Positions 11,635 through 23,389 of a DNA stretch of 64,000 nt are shown here, piece by piece. The notes beneath the pieces were generated by a model. It saw nothing but the letters and a program-made list of their open reading frames with translations. It was not told the DNA's origin and searched no databases. Positions within the stretch are counted from its first letter, which is position 1; each line of letters opens with the position of its first letter. The position numbers were made by a program, and so were the translations under genes. Source of the DNA: Catonia carolina (Eukaryota > Arthropoda > Insecta > Hemiptera > Achilidae); NCBI GenBank assembly GCA_035578175.1, contig JAQMRL010000003.1, positions 54,916,672 through 54,980,671 of the forward strand, given 5' to 3'.

Positions 11635-12171
11635 TATCTTGGAAAGGCTGTGCTCTCGTAGAAAAAAAAAATCTTTTTTTTCACGATTGCGGCCTTGATA
11701 TGCATTTTAGCGCAAAAATATATATTATTAAAGTTGTAGACAATGTAAAAATCTAAATCTTTTATTCCAAACATTTTTTTATACGCTTAGTTTAGCGGTA
11801 GTTAGTGATTTTTGTTTTTTTTTCATGAAAATCTGTAAAAAAATGGATTTTGTAAGATTTCAGCCTTAATATTACGACAAAAATGGATAGACTATAATCA
11901 AATTTATAGTAAATTATAAGATCTGAAACTTTTATTTTAAATATTTTTCTCTACAGAGCCTAGTTTAGCGTCAAAGAGTGATGTTTTTGTATTATTAAGC
12001 CAAACTGAGGTTAGTTTTCATTTTGCATCATTCACTCATGATCAAAATGATGTTATGTTTTTTGAGATTAATTTTTATTTATTTATAATATTTTGTTACT
12101 AATGTTACGTTATATTGTTCATTATTTACATTGGCAAGGGAAAGTCGTGTGAGTGTTTCACGCCCGATTTT
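11635..12171 (+). repeat. R1 family fragment (3' half)
   Basis: Begins at the GGAAAGGCTGTGCTCTCGTAG block and ends GGCAAGGGAAAGTCGTGTGAG..CCCGATTTT. It follows the R1 copy at 10259-11190 in the same orientation after a ~440-bp gap that holds a SINE. Confidence 0.85.
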
Positions 12172-15100
12172 GGCTATTAAGTTTATTTCAAAACCAGATA
12201 CATCCACATAAAGAGTGTGAAATTTCTCTATAACTACGGTCATTAGAAAGTCAGTATGTAAAATCCTCTACCCTTATCCTATTTCTCGAGTAGGTAAGTC
12301 ACAATTTTGTATGATTTTTATGTTTGTGAGATAAACGTTTCACAGGTCTCATGAAAAATTTACACTTTTGGATGTATTTGATTTTGTAACTAGACGATTC
12401 ATTTATGTAATACTACAATCTAATGTAATACTATAATAATAATATTTAATTCTGATAATCTCTTGAAGTTAACTTCTATTTTATTTTACGGATTTAAATA
12501 ACAACTACTAATTAAACGTCTGTTTCTGGAATATAACTAATTTATAATATTAATTCTCATATACGTATTTTCATAGGTATGTTGTATTAAGTTCCTTTCC
12601 TACTTTTTTAATAGGATATTAGTTAGACTCATTATAACTTTTGCACTTAGTCGGTACATCCAGCTGTTACAGTTTCCAAGTTTATTACATATATGTTATA
12701 ACATATTAACATTGCTTCATAATCTGTACTAAAAGGTTCTTTTTGTAATTATCTTTATTCCAGGTAGTTTTATCTTAGTATGCTTTAGAGTTCAGTTAGT
12801 TTACCGTATGTATTAAAATTGTATAATCTCGTATGATTTGTTATAGATGTGTATTTTAAAAGTTGAAGACATTTTTTTCATTCATATTTAATTAGGCATC
12901 ACATAGATTAGTCTTTATCCACCATTGCTTCAACGGGCGACCTCGATATCTCTTTATAAGCTTATTTAAACTAGCAACTCCTGCTCGCTTCGCTTCTTTA
13001 TTCATTTATATATTGTAACATATGTGTATGTGGACAGTGTGATAGTGTAATAGGAACAATTATGTTTCATTAAGTGTTTTAACAATAGCTTTTGTATGAA
13101 GTTCTATCATTTATTTGTCATAATAAATGGTTACTTTTATTCGATCGATGTTTTCTATAAAATGTACGGTTGTATTGTAATCAGTAGGCTATTATTTGTC
13201 TTATTTATTGTTAATATTTTTATTAATTTTTTTTATAAATTGTTGTGTTATTTTTTAATTACCCTATTTTTATATTCTTTGACATTCTTTCTTAAAATAT
13301 TCATAATCAGGTATTAGCATCGTACGTTTTTAGATTCTATTTTTCGACCTTTTTAAAATTTGTATTTTGTTCCGGCTCTTAAGTTTGTTTAGTTTTGTTC
13401 CCGACAACATTAAGGCAATTGTGATAAAAGCGTGTAATAAATTAAAACCAGTTTAATACTTTAAGTTTTACGAGAAGCAGCTCTTCATAATACATAAGTT
13501 TGAATTCTTTGGTTTTATGGCTAACAATCAATTGATTATTTAATTTTAAATTTTACCATATTTTGTTTATCGTTAAGTTTAGTTTAAACTTTAAGTTTGT
13601 AACATCATTTTGTAATTTATTTATTCTATACTCGGTTCATCGTAAGAAAGATATCTTGAGTAAATAAACTGCGGTTACCGAATTAGCTGCTAAAGTGGTG
13701 ACTCAGAAGAAATGCAACACTTTTAATGAAAACATCACAGTGATAACTGATACCCTTTTAACCATGTACAGAATTAAATGGTAAATAGAAATAAAAAAAA
13801 ATTAAAATAACACTATATTCCCAATTGAAAGTAAATTATAATGCACGTAAGAACGATGCGAGGCAATGTCAAAAGCGAACTGTTAGCATATAACGATGTC
13901 ATGTTCTTGTCAAAAATTTGGAGAGAGATTTATGGGTTTCGAAAAAGTCAATGTCAAATTCAATTGTGAAATAACGAGCGACTAAACAAATATTAGATGA
14001 CTAATCATTAAAAAAAAATGTTTACTTTTAAAATTCTCTTGTTCCGTCGTACAGATCAGAGGTACATGTAACTTTAACCACATTTATATATGAAAAAGAA
14101 TGGAAATAAAGTAGTAGGCCTAACGTTTTTATAAATTTATTGATCAATACTTAAAACATCAGTCATGATTTATGATGTAGGCATAACAGTTTCATTTATA
14201 AAAATACTTTCAAAAGTAGTTTGTTGTTACTTTTTAATCAGCGTGTACACATATTTAAATAATGCGCATGCTCAGAGACGTCATTGTTTGTTTACTTATC
14301 TTTCTTACGATGAACCGACTATAAGTAATTTATTGTACTTTAACAAATTGCTAATTAATAGTTTTTATAAGTTTTAAAGAGTTTGTTTTTTATTTAATAT
14401 AATCAGGTTCCGATAGAACTTGAAATTAGTGTTACATTTATTTATTTACAAAACGGACTTACGTACGCGAAAACATGTTGGCATTGCATTATTTATTACT
14501 ACGATATAAAATTTATGTTTTTCATCCATATTTGATTGCTTTATTAAAAAAAAATGCAAAAATAGTTTTTTTGAGCGACGGACTTCATCTCCAATATATA
14601 GTTGGAAACACTGAAGTTTTTTACTAATTTTAGAATTTTGCTGCTGAGGACAGTGTAAACCGTCGAAATTCTTTAATTAAGTATGTTAATAAAATTAAAC
14701 TGTTGAATATATTTAACTTTACATGAAAATATTGGGGAAAATATTAATATTGGTTTCATTTTTTAAAAATTAATGTTAATTCAATTTTCTTTTAGAATTT
14801 TGTGTTAAATTAAAAAAATATGGTATATGATTGGAAATATTTTTGACAGCTGATACGAGTACATCTAATTACTTTGTAATGGTGATCATGGTGCAGGATA
14901 ATCCTTTTAAGTCCGTTAACAAGTGATAATTAAATGTCCGGTAAATGTCATTTAAATTTTGTTCTGTTATCCTCGTAATTTTCAAGTAAATGTCACTCGT
15001 CCTTTAATTAATATATTGAAATACAACCGCTTTTACTGAAACCGTTGGCAAATTTAAATCCGGTAATAGAAAATGAAATTTGATTGTTCGGATAGTGTAT

Positions 15101-15502
15101 TTTGTTAACTGATAATCAAATATTTGTCTCGTTTTACCCTTTTGAGGTTAGTTGGTGTTGTTTTAAAATCCATATCTGCTGACATTATCATTACATAATA
15201 GACTGCAGTTGTCAGTCTTTAACCTATTGAATTATGATTCAGCTGTTTTTGTTAGGCAAACTTTAGTGTATTACAAACTAAAATGTCATACAATCTAAAT
15301 ATCAGGTTATTGTTGTTCATGCAGTTTAAGCTTCATCAGACGGTTTTTATTGTATAAAATTCTCGTTTTGTTGTAGCTACTATTATTGTTTTAAATTTAA
15401 ACAAATATTTTGGTTTTGTCTGTTATCGATACTTTTTTAGTTTATTTATTAGTAACAGTAATGAGAAATGTAAGAATTGTTATTAAGCCCTTTTTTAATT
15501 CT
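12172..15502. other. Long AT-rich stretch, nothing recognised
   Basis: About 3.3 kb without a recognisable gene, RNA or repeat family. The frames at 13096-13317 and 14165-14377 are low-complexity F/I/Y/L-rich translations typical of AT-rich noncoding DNA. Confidence 0.5.
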
Positions 15503-15506
15503 TTAA

Positions 15507-16274
15507 GGGAAGTTCATATTGGGTATCCCGCCAATGTTAAATTAGCAAACTTTGAGACCCATTATCTCGGTAACTATTAATGTTTGAAAGCTGTAACCTC
15601 GAGGATGGATACAAGAAGAGGCTACTGATCTTCAAATATTAAAATATAACTATGTTATGAATATTTTTGACGGGGAAAATTTTTTTCTTAAAATATCATT
15701 TTCAGATAGAATTTTTCATAAATAGATAATAGATATTTTTCATAAAAATATCACATGTACAACACTGAAAGAGGATCCACAGTACCTCTATAACCTCCTG
15801 AAGATACAGTTAAAATTCATTTCTTTATGTTTTGTGGTTTCTGAGAAAATGGGTTTTTTGTAAGAAAAAACACGTTTATAAATAAAAATAGTTATATTCA
15901 GATAATAATAAACACAGAAATAACACCAGAAAAAACTAACTTTTCTCTTTTCAAACACTTTTCAACCACTATACAAAATCAGTTATAACATCTAAGTAAA
16001 AACATAACCTACAAATCCAATAGAAAACAAGGATAAAATGACATCTTCCGCAGTCTTTTAGATTGTGTAGTTTCAGAGTTAGAAATAAATAAATATCTCC
16101 GAAAATTTCACTGTCCAAAGTGCAGAGCTAATATAAAAAATATATTTGAAATATTTCCAGAGATGTATGCATATAAATTATATACTACTAAATTAGACAG
16201 AAAATTCCAAATATTAAAATTTGATAAAAAACAAAAAATCAATTATGAAATCAAATTTTCGGTATGAACTCCCC
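15507..16274. mobile_element. Candidate non-autonomous DNA transposon with TTAA duplications
   Basis: A 768-bp unit. The left end GGGAAGTTCATA (15507-15518) and the right end (16263-16274, inverse GGGGAGTTCATA) match at 11 of 12 positions. Both are flanked outside by TTAA (15503-15506 and 16275-16278). TTAA duplication is typical of piggyBac, but the terminal bases are not the usual CCC of piggyBac, so the superfamily is uncertain. The interior is AT-rich with no transposase. Confidence 0.62.
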
Positions 16275-16370
16275 TTAACGTACTGTGAAATCCCGCTTAT
16301 TCTGAAATAAATACGGTAATCGTGATTTCGTATATGAGAAATTCGGAAAAAATAATGCTACTTATGAGAA

Positions 16371-17040
16371 ATGTCATGTCGATTTTTCGTAATCGTGTTT
16401 TCAGGTAACCTGAATACACGTTTTTTGATTCCCTGAACTCAAGAAACGTTCTTTTAAAAATTGTTGTGTGTGTGGGTGAGAAGAATAACTCAGAAACGAA
16501 AAATCGTCGGGTATGAAGTTGAAATTTGAAACTTTGTTTAGGTACCAAAAGAACTCTGCACGATCATTTTTATCAAAATCGGTCAAACGGGAATTGTTAT
16601 TTATTCATGAAATTTTAAATTTTTTTCTAAAAATTCTTTCTACGATTTTGATGAAAACCCCCCTCTTTTATCATCAGTATGCTCTACAAGGTGTGGTTAA
16701 CAGCATGTCTGCTGAAGTTCGTGGGAAGGCTTTGCTCTCGTGGTAAAAAATGTTTTTTCTTTCAACACTGCGGCCTTAATATGCATTTTATGGCAAAAGT
16801 TTGTACAATAAAAGTTATAGAAAATTTAAAAGCAAACTTTTGGTTTAAGCATTTCATTCTACAGAGCTTATTTTAGCGTCAGTTAGTTATTTCATATATT
16901 CTTCTGATGAAAATCAAAGTCCAACAGATGTTGATTTTCATTTAGCGTCATCCACTCGTGATTAAAATGAGGTTATGGTTTTCATTATTTACATTGGCAA
17001 GAGAAAGTTGTGTGAGCGTTTTATACCAGATTTTTTTAGG
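16371..17040 (+). repeat. R1 family copy, internally shortened
   Basis: Starts at the CATGTCGATTTTTCG block, includes ATCAAAATCGGTCAAACGG and ACAAGGTGTGGTTAACAGCATGTCTGCTGAA, and ends GGCAAGAGAAAGTTGTGTGAGCG..ACCAGATTTTTT. The first ~60 bases of the family are missing. The mariner element follows about 45 bp later. Confidence 0.85.
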
Positions 17041-17084
17041 TATAGAAATAGTAGGCCTTTATCTAATTTTTCAATACGACAATA

Positions 17085-17112
17085 CGAGGGGGTACCCAAA
17101 AGTATCCGGAAT
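17085..17112 (+). repeat. Left terminal inverted repeat of mariner element
   Basis: 28 bp, preceded by TA at 17083-17084. It pairs with 18379-18406 with two mismatches. Confidence 0.95.
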
Positions 17113-17280
17113 AGCTCTGCTGTGGGCGGAGCTTGTGCAGTACAAATTCCCGCCACTAGGCTGCTTGTAGCGCTACTCATTGCCAGTTCAATGCCATTTT
17201 GTTCGTTGATCTAGCTTGTTCTGTTCTCGTGCAGTGATTGTTCTCGCTAGTGCTGTTTTGTGCTCGTGTCGTTTTTCATG

Positions 17281-18372
17281 ATGGCAAGTTTTAATGAACA
17301 ACGTGCGGCTGTGAAATTTTGCTTCTTGCTCGGTAAAAACGCCGCGGAAACAGTTGTAATGTTGAACACAGCTTACAAAGACGACGCTATTGGAAAAACC
17401 CAAGTGTACGAGTGGTTTTTGCGCTTTAAAAATGGCGACATGTCGATTGAGAACAAACCTCGTTCTGGACGACCGTCGACTTCCCGAACAGACGAAAATG
17501 TTGTGAAAGTGAAAGAAATTGTACAAACAGACCGACGACAGACCATTGACCAAATATCACAGGTTAGTGGGTTATCTTGGAGCTCAGTCCAACGCATTTT
17601 AACAGAAGACTTGACAATGAAAAGAGTCGCTGCCAAGTTTGTGCCTCGGGTTCTGACAGACACTCAAAAGGAACGTCGAATTGAAACGTGTAGTGATTTG
17701 AAACAACAGCTTGAAACTGATCCAGATTTCATGTCAAAGATCATTACGGGTGACGAGTCTTGGTGCTATGGGTACGACCCAGAAACCAAACAACAATCCA
17801 GTCAACGGAAGACTTCATTATCACCCCGACCAAAAAAAAGTCGTCAAGTTAGATCGAACATCAAAACAATGCTGATTTGTTTTTTTGATGTGAGGGGAAT
17901 TGTCCATTCAGAGTTCGTTCCACCAGGCCAGACGGTAAATCAAGCTTTCTATCTTGAAGTGTTAAGAAGACTACGAAACAGCATTCGTCGTAAAAGACCT
18001 AATTTGTGGCAGACAGGGGACTGGTTTTTCCACCACGACAACGCGCCTGCACACACGGCAATCTCGGTTACCCAGTTTTTGGCGAAAAACGGCATGGTTT
18101 TGCTACCACACGCACCGTACTCACCCGATCTGGCTCCGTGTGATTTTTTCTTGTTCCCACGCATGAAAAGGGGCATGAAAGGTCTCCGATTTAACAACGT
18201 TGATGATGTCAAGAAAAAAACGACGGATGAGCTGGCAGCCATCACTGAAGAGGAGTACAAAAATGTTTTGAACAGTGGAAGCACCGGTGGGACAAATGTA
18301 TTAGTTGTAATGGAGAGTATTTTGAAGGGGATAAGGTTCTTTTGTAAAAAAATTAAAAATAAATACTTTTAA
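17281..18372 (+). CDS. Mariner transposase, DD34D, with frameshifted C-terminus
   Basis: Encodes the enzyme that binds the element's inverted repeats and performs cut-and-paste transposition in the nucleus. I chose the start at 17281 (MASFNEQ), the usual mariner-type start; in-frame ATGs also lie at 17278 and 17260. As annotated it is 363 residues. The N-terminal ~110 residues carry the two helix-turn-helix regions. The FVPRVL linker motif stands where the family has WVPH-L. Catalytic Asp residues are D158 (TGDESW), D253 (HHDNAPAH) and D288 (YSPDLAPCD); 34 residues lie between the last two, which defines mariner. From the A-run at 18259-18263 onward the C-terminus is unlike mariner. The next frame over contains the expected Cys-Phe-Glu-Gln-Trp ending and stops at 18345-18347. 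A one-base deletion is therefore inferred, so the protein is probably defective or reduced in function. Confidence 0.95.
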   Translation: MASFNEQRAAVKFCFLLGKNAAETVVMLNTAYKDDAIGKTQVYEWFLRFKNGDMSIENKPRSGRPSTSRTDENVVKVKEIVQTDRRQTIDQISQVSGLSWSSVQRILTEDLTMKRVAAKFVPRVLTDTQKERRIETCSDLKQQLETDPDFMSKIITGDESWCYGYDPETKQQSSQRKTSLSPRPKKSRQVRSNIKTMLICFFDVRGIVHSEFVPPGQTVNQAFYLEVLRRLRNSIRRKRPNLWQTGDWFFHHDNAPAHTAISVTQFLAKNGMVLLPHAPYSPDLAPCDFFLFPRMKRGMKGLRFNNVDDVKKKTTDELAAITEEEYKNVLNSGSTGGTNVLVVMESILKGIRFFCKKIKNKYF

Positions 18373-18378
18373 AAAATA

Positions 18379-18406
18379 ATTCCGGTTTCTTTTGGGTACC
18401 CCCTCG
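18379..18406 (-). repeat. Right terminal inverted repeat of mariner element
   Basis: 28 bp, followed by TA at 18407-18408. It is the inverted partner of 17085-17112. Confidence 0.95.
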
Positions 18407-18440
18407 TATAAGAAGTACACAAAATTTATATTTTTTTTCG

Positions 18441-18606
18441 TTTATTTAAAGTTGAATCAACAGCTTGGTCATTAGCGACCACGGTGGGTTAAAACACTGT
18501 AACGGTGGGTTTTGGTGCGTAATTATTTTCAGATTCTAGGCGGGAATCGAACCCGGGACCTCCGCTTATTAGGCTGGTGCGCTAACTACTACGCCACAGA
18601 GGCAGT
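18441..18606 (-). repeat. tRNA-derived SINE (type 1)
   Basis: On the minus strand the head reads GCCTCTGTGGCGTAGTAGTT with GCGCACCAGCC, then GGTCCCGGGTTCGATTCCCG (B box). A ~100-bp body follows, including CCACCG..CGCTAATGACCAAGC and GATTCAACTTTAAATAAACG. These are RNA polymerase III internal promoter boxes in a tRNA-like arrangement. The head does not continue into a tRNA T-arm/acceptor stem, so it is a SINE and not a tRNA gene. Confidence 0.85.
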
Positions 18607-20032
18607 CTATATAATTTTAATTTTAATCTTAATCATTAGTTTAAAAAACATAAGATACTTTTTCTGAAATTTGTTTTGTTTAAAAAATTTTATTTTAATT
18701 TGAAGGATTGCACAATTTTTAATAATTCTTTATAAATTGACCGTTCTTGGTTTATTAAAAAATGAGAGAAATGTAATTTTGAATCTACCTGGTTAAGCAA
18801 TTTCATGATAAAAATTACAGATATTATAAATATTTTCGTGTGCAATTAATTCTATAAATAATGTAGTTAATTTAATTTATATTTGCTCGCTTATAAGTTT
18901 TATCTCTTGACAGGTGAAACCACAACTTATCTATTGAACATTTAATAGAAATTTCGAGTAAATTTTTCGCTATGATGATTTTGTGCTTAATATAGCATCT
19001 TGGCAAATTTATTTCCCTCTTCAAATACCTTAACGGTTGCAAAAGTGCAGTACCAGCAGATTATAAATTTTCTATAAATTCTTATAAATTTCGATAAAAT
19101 GTTTTCATCTTTTTTGAACATTAAATTATTACAATCCCATGTAAGATCGTATAAATATTTTCAGGTGGTCAGAAAATTTTCCAAACCGCTATTTTATTTA
19201 TTTCTGTTTTATTTGTCATATGTTCTATAACTTTTTAACTTAAATTTTTCTATACGGATGTATGACGTACCTTTCGTGTTTTTTTTATCCAATAAAAGTT
19301 AACAAATTGGCTGCTCTCTGATTTTGCTTGGTAAATTAAATATCTGTTTATATAAAAAAGAGGTTAAAAATCAGGTCAGGCACAAAAGTTTTAACTGGTT
19401 AACTTTTGAATTTGAACGATAGTTAAAATAAGTTTTTAACTGTTACATCATAAATTTTTAGTTTCCCTTTACTTTATTGAGTACCTTAATTAATAATAAA
19501 TAATATCAGTAGAACATGTACAGCCGTGCTGAAACTTCCTTACATAGGTTCAAAAACTTAAGTTTACTTTTAATGAATTCAGTAATTCACATAAACCAAA
19601 TAAGCGTATTGTAAAATTTGTAACGCTAAAATGGATGAAGAGTACACACTGCAAATATTTGAGGAAAACACAGTTAAATGTTTTTTTTTTCCTTTTTTGC
19701 CAACGTATAATTAATTAAGTTCATAAAGTTAAAAGACGTCGTATAAAAGGCTATTTAATTACTTTATAGTATTCATTACTTTAAGTATAAATAAAATGAA
19801 GAGACTAAATTTTTGTAGAGAAAAGGAGAACGTCTACAGAAAGTAGTGAGATCCATTTCAGTTTTTTTGAAGTACATTTTGACTCCTTTAAAAAACATGT
19901 TTATAACTTAAACATAGAAACCGAATATAGGATAAACATAGAAACCGAATATCTGTATGTTAATATTTTGGTAATGCTTATACATTTTACAAGGTTGGAT
20001 GTAGTTTATAAACTAATACAACATTTATTTTT
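18607..20032. other. AT-rich stretch, nothing recognised
   Basis: Only a short direct duplication of ATAAACATAGAAACCGAATA-like sequence near 19909-19952 stands out. Confidence 0.5.
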
Positions 20033-20780
20033 TTACTTTCTTTTGCTTTACTGTGTGAATATATAGAAAAAGAAGTATTGTTTTCATGTCGATTTTGTAC
20101 CGGAAATACTCGTTTGCAGGTCCCTTGAACCCAGAAGCCGTGTTTTTAGCAATTGTGTGTGTATGTGTGTGTGTGCGCGTGCGCGCGTGACAAAAGTCTG
20201 GAAAACGGAATATTGTACGAAGTTGAAACTTGGAATTTCAGTTTGGTATCACTAAAATACTCTACACGAATATTTTCATTATTATCGGTGAACCGGAAGT
20301 AGTACTTTATCCGTCCGGTTTTTTCCTTGTTTGCAATTTTATCAAAAATAGCTCCTAGAAAATTGGATTATCTACATTTTTGGTGTCAAATATTTTTTCT
20401 CCAACGCTTAGTTTAGTGTCAATTAGTGATTTTATGTATTTTGCTTAGTAAAAATCGGCAAAAATCTGAGATTTTTAAAATTGCAGTCTTAGTATGCATT
20501 TAACAAAAGTGTATGTAAACAAAGTCATAAAAAATAAAAACCCCTACAACTTTTACGTCAGGCATTTTTTCTGCAGGGGTTAGTTTAGAGTCAGTTAGTT
20601 ATTTTTTCGTATTTTTATGTTCTAGAGAGGTTTATTTTCATTTAGCGTCATTCACCCATAATTAAAATTAGATTGTTTTTCATATTACATTGTCCACTAA
20701 TGTTTAACCATAGGTTATATTGTTCTATATCTACAGTGGCACGAGAAAGTCGTGTGACTGTTTGATTTTTTTTTTTTTTC
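20033..20780 (+). repeat. R1 family copy
   Basis: Contains the family's 5' block (TGTGAATATATAGAAAAAGAAGTATTG), a GT/GC alternating tract at 20153-20190, TTATCGGTGAACCGGAAGTAG, CGCTTAGTTTAGTGTC and the end block GGCACGAGAAAGTCGTGTGA. Confidence 0.86.
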
Positions 20781-20929
20781 TTGGAAAATGTATAAACATC
20801 TACCTACTCAATTTACCCACTTGGAAATTTGGCTTATGTAAGATTGTAATTTTTATTTCTGAATTAGAATAATCATAAATTTCCCATTTTGCAAAATTTG
20901 TACAATTCTGGTTGAGTGACTTTACTACA

Positions 20930-21015
20930 CCTGTTTTTTTTGTGGTGCAATGTCTGTACAACTAGTGTCTATACCAGGTGTTCGATTCCCGATCAGGTCT
21001 GGGATTATTTCATCT
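20930..21015 (+). repeat. tRNA-derived SINE fragment (type 3)
   Basis: Includes GTGGTGCAATGTCTG and GTGTTCGATTCCCGATCAGG (B box), then TCTGGGATTATTTCATCTGC. The arrangement resembles the type 3 head at 43213. Confidence 0.6.
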
Positions 21016-21944
21016 GCATTTCAATTACGTTCAGTTTTAAAGTAAATTCTTTTAGGATTATGGTTTTATATCAGAAGTTGTGTTATTGTCTTTGTATGAG
21101 AGGAATTAGATTGTTTACAATGAAGAAAGTTGTGTTGGAAAGGAATATTATTAAAACTGAAGCTTTGGGGTTATTTTAGTTTACCTCATAGTAAAAATTG
21201 GTTCGTGTAAGGTAAGGTGATCAATAGTAGTACTGTTTTTAACCTATAGTTCCTTCAAACAACCGATTATACTTTTAGTAATGCATTCATCCTTTCTGTG
21301 CCGAAGTAAAGTAGAATTACTGACACGAGTGAACCGTAGACCTGTTACTAATTTTTTCTACCTAATCTTTTTTTTATTTAGGTAGAAACAGATAGTTAGA
21401 TTTGGCCAACTGTTCATGTGCAAAAATATTAATTTATTAAAGTAATCTTTGCTCTATAATCATTTTACTCGTTAAATTTTGTCTATTACTGCTACTAATC
21501 ATCGTCATCTCTCATAATCCGCATCTTTATCATGGTCATCCTAAACTTCTACTAGGTACTTAATGTTTCGAGATATTAATGCACAGTTTAGTATCAAGTT
21601 TAGTTTATTTTTTGTATAGGTAAATATAAAACACACTACTGAGTGTGTTTTATATTTTCTTTCTAAGAATGTTATTATTCCTTCTTTGCTTGAAGTTTAA
21701 CTTTTCATAAAAAAAAAGCTGATTTTAAAGCAATATTATACGTTTTTGAAAAAGCTGTATAACCTTTGTTATAATTTAATAATATTTATTGTTCAGTTTA
21801 ATTTAGGTGTAGCTATCTAACAAATTTTGATGATTCATACTTGTAAATAATTTTTATATTTGTTTTTCTCACTTATCAGTTTTATTAGTGGTATCTAACA
21901 TAATGGGTATTAAGTACTTTCATTTCTTTGAACGGTTTTCTACA
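21016..21944. other. AT-rich stretch, nothing recognised
   Basis: No convincing coding or repeat signal. The frame at 20916-21179 overlaps the SINE and is accidental. Confidence 0.45.
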
Positions 21945-22290
21945 GCTTTTGCCGCCTCTCGTCTCTAAATGAATGCCACCATTTTCTCTGATCTGTCCAA
22001 TTTTCTTCCATAAGTACTTTTCTCTCCATGGTCTCGTCTACTGATACAATAAGGACTGTCCGATGCCTGTTGCAGCTTTCCGTTGGACTCCTACCCGTTT
22101 TAATTTAGCCTCTATCCACTCATCACAGATGCCTAAAACATCACTCTTCACCCCGATTCTCGTTCATAATTCCTCATTGGTAACTTAATCCATTCTTACC
22201 AACTCACAGCTGTGCTTCAAGAAGTCCATCTTGGTTGCATTAATTTCACTCCTATCTCTTATATTCACCACCTTGTTCTTAGCATCATAT
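21945..22290 (-). pseudogene. LINE 3' region, decayed
   Basis: On the minus strand it reads YDAKNKVV, INATKMDFLKHSCEL, then VTNEEL..RIGVKSDV, KLKRVGVQRKAATGIGQ and WREKYLWKK in shifting frames. This resembles the segment after YGSETW in insect non-LTR ORF2 (the MDFLRRS..RIRNEEIRR type). Several stops are present. It differs from its GC-poor neighbours. Confidence 0.65.
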
Positions 22291-22332
22291 ATAATAATCC
22301 ATGCATATTATTATGTTAAATTACTAGATCGT

Positions 22333-22475
22333 AATAAAACTATTATTAGACAGTGGTTATCGGTGTACTTTGATGGTTATGGTTTGGTTCCCAAGAATAA
22401 TCAGTCTATGCCTGTACAAAACGACACTTTTATTACACATCATACATATCATCTGTATCTCATTAGGTCATAGGT
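22333..22475 (+). repeat. SINE body fragment (type 2)
   Basis: ACAGTGGTTATCGGTGTACT, then TTTGATGGTTATGG, GTACA..ACACATCATACATATCATC and CTCATTAGGTCATAGG match the body of the SINE at 24316-24600. Head missing. Confidence 0.75.
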
Positions 22476-23389
22476 TTGTTTATTTTCTTAAATTCTATAG
22501 ATTGTAACGTACACACATTAGGGATTGTAAGAAAATTATGTTATGTACTTATTTCTGTTTTGTACTTTTAATACATTAGGTAAAAATGTTAGTGTATTAA
22601 ATTCTGAAATATTGTGTACAAAGAAATAAATGTTCATTAGCGGTTTTTGTTATGTAAATAATAATTTTGTGTAGGTTGAAATTTCATTTATTTGATAACG
22701 ATTTCATTTATATTAGATTGAAATTGAATGGTTTATTTTTGTTATTAATGAATTATTGAGTATGAATACTTCAATTAGTGTTGTTTCATTCATTTTTGTT
22801 ATATATATATATATATATTAAAATATTTCTAAAATTTCTAAATTGTTTACGTGACTGCTTATTTTATGCCCTTTCGATAGTAACAAATTAAGGCAGCTGG
22901 AAAAATATTACATTTATAAATTTAAAAATAAAAAGGAAAATTTAATGAACAGCCAGACAGACTGTGATAACGACAAATTATTTCAAATTGTTACAAGTCG
23001 TGATAAGGAATGAAACTGGAACAAATGATTATACCGTCATTCGGCCGAATAATCGCGCGCGGCATGGTTGGTGTAATAGTTAAATAATTGACGTGGTCAT
23101 CGACTATATTTGTTTTAAATGTTATATGTGTTTAGTGTTTAGTTTTAATAATTCCTGAGGATGTCTCCGAGAAAGACAAAAGATCTCGAATTTATGTAAT
23201 ACTCTGAGGTGAGTGTTATTTTTAATTAGTTTTGTTTTTGGTGTTCATTATATATCATATGTATATATAAAACAAAATCTGTTTCTGCCTTATGTTTTAT
23301 TTATTCGCTTCATATCCGATGTGTTTTTAGGTTTGCGTTCATGTTCTTTAATATTAAAATATAAATAAGCTTGTGAAGGGTTATGTCTG
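22476..23389. other. AT-rich stretch, nothing recognised
   Basis: Contains a short (AT)n run at 22800-22819 and a small GC-richer patch at 23040-23110. No gene or repeat assigned. Confidence 0.45.

Larger units (their letters stand above)
17085..18406 (+). mobile_element. Complete mariner (Tc1/mariner superfamily) transposon
   Basis: A 1322-bp element bounded by inverted repeats at 17085-17112 and 18379-18406 that match at 26 of 28 positions; the outer end begins CGAGGGGGTACCC. Each end is flanked by TA (17083-17084 and 18407-18408), the target duplication expected of this superfamily. It contains one transposase frame at 17281-18372. About 196 bases separate the left end from the start codon, and the right repeat follows the stop almost at once. 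It sits about 45 bp downstream of a copy of repeat family R1 and just upstream of a SINE. The nearly identical ends and mostly open frame suggest fairly recent insertion. Confidence 0.97.

Noticed and set aside
17188..17663. Two minus-strand frames of 96 and 121 codons
   Set aside because: They are antisense shadows of the mariner transposase.
17949..18284. 111-codon minus-strand frame
   Set aside because: Antisense shadow of the transposase catalytic region.
18540..18606. Possible tRNA gene on the minus strand
   Set aside because: Same type 1 SINE head as 25388 and 26731; it is followed by the shared SINE body.
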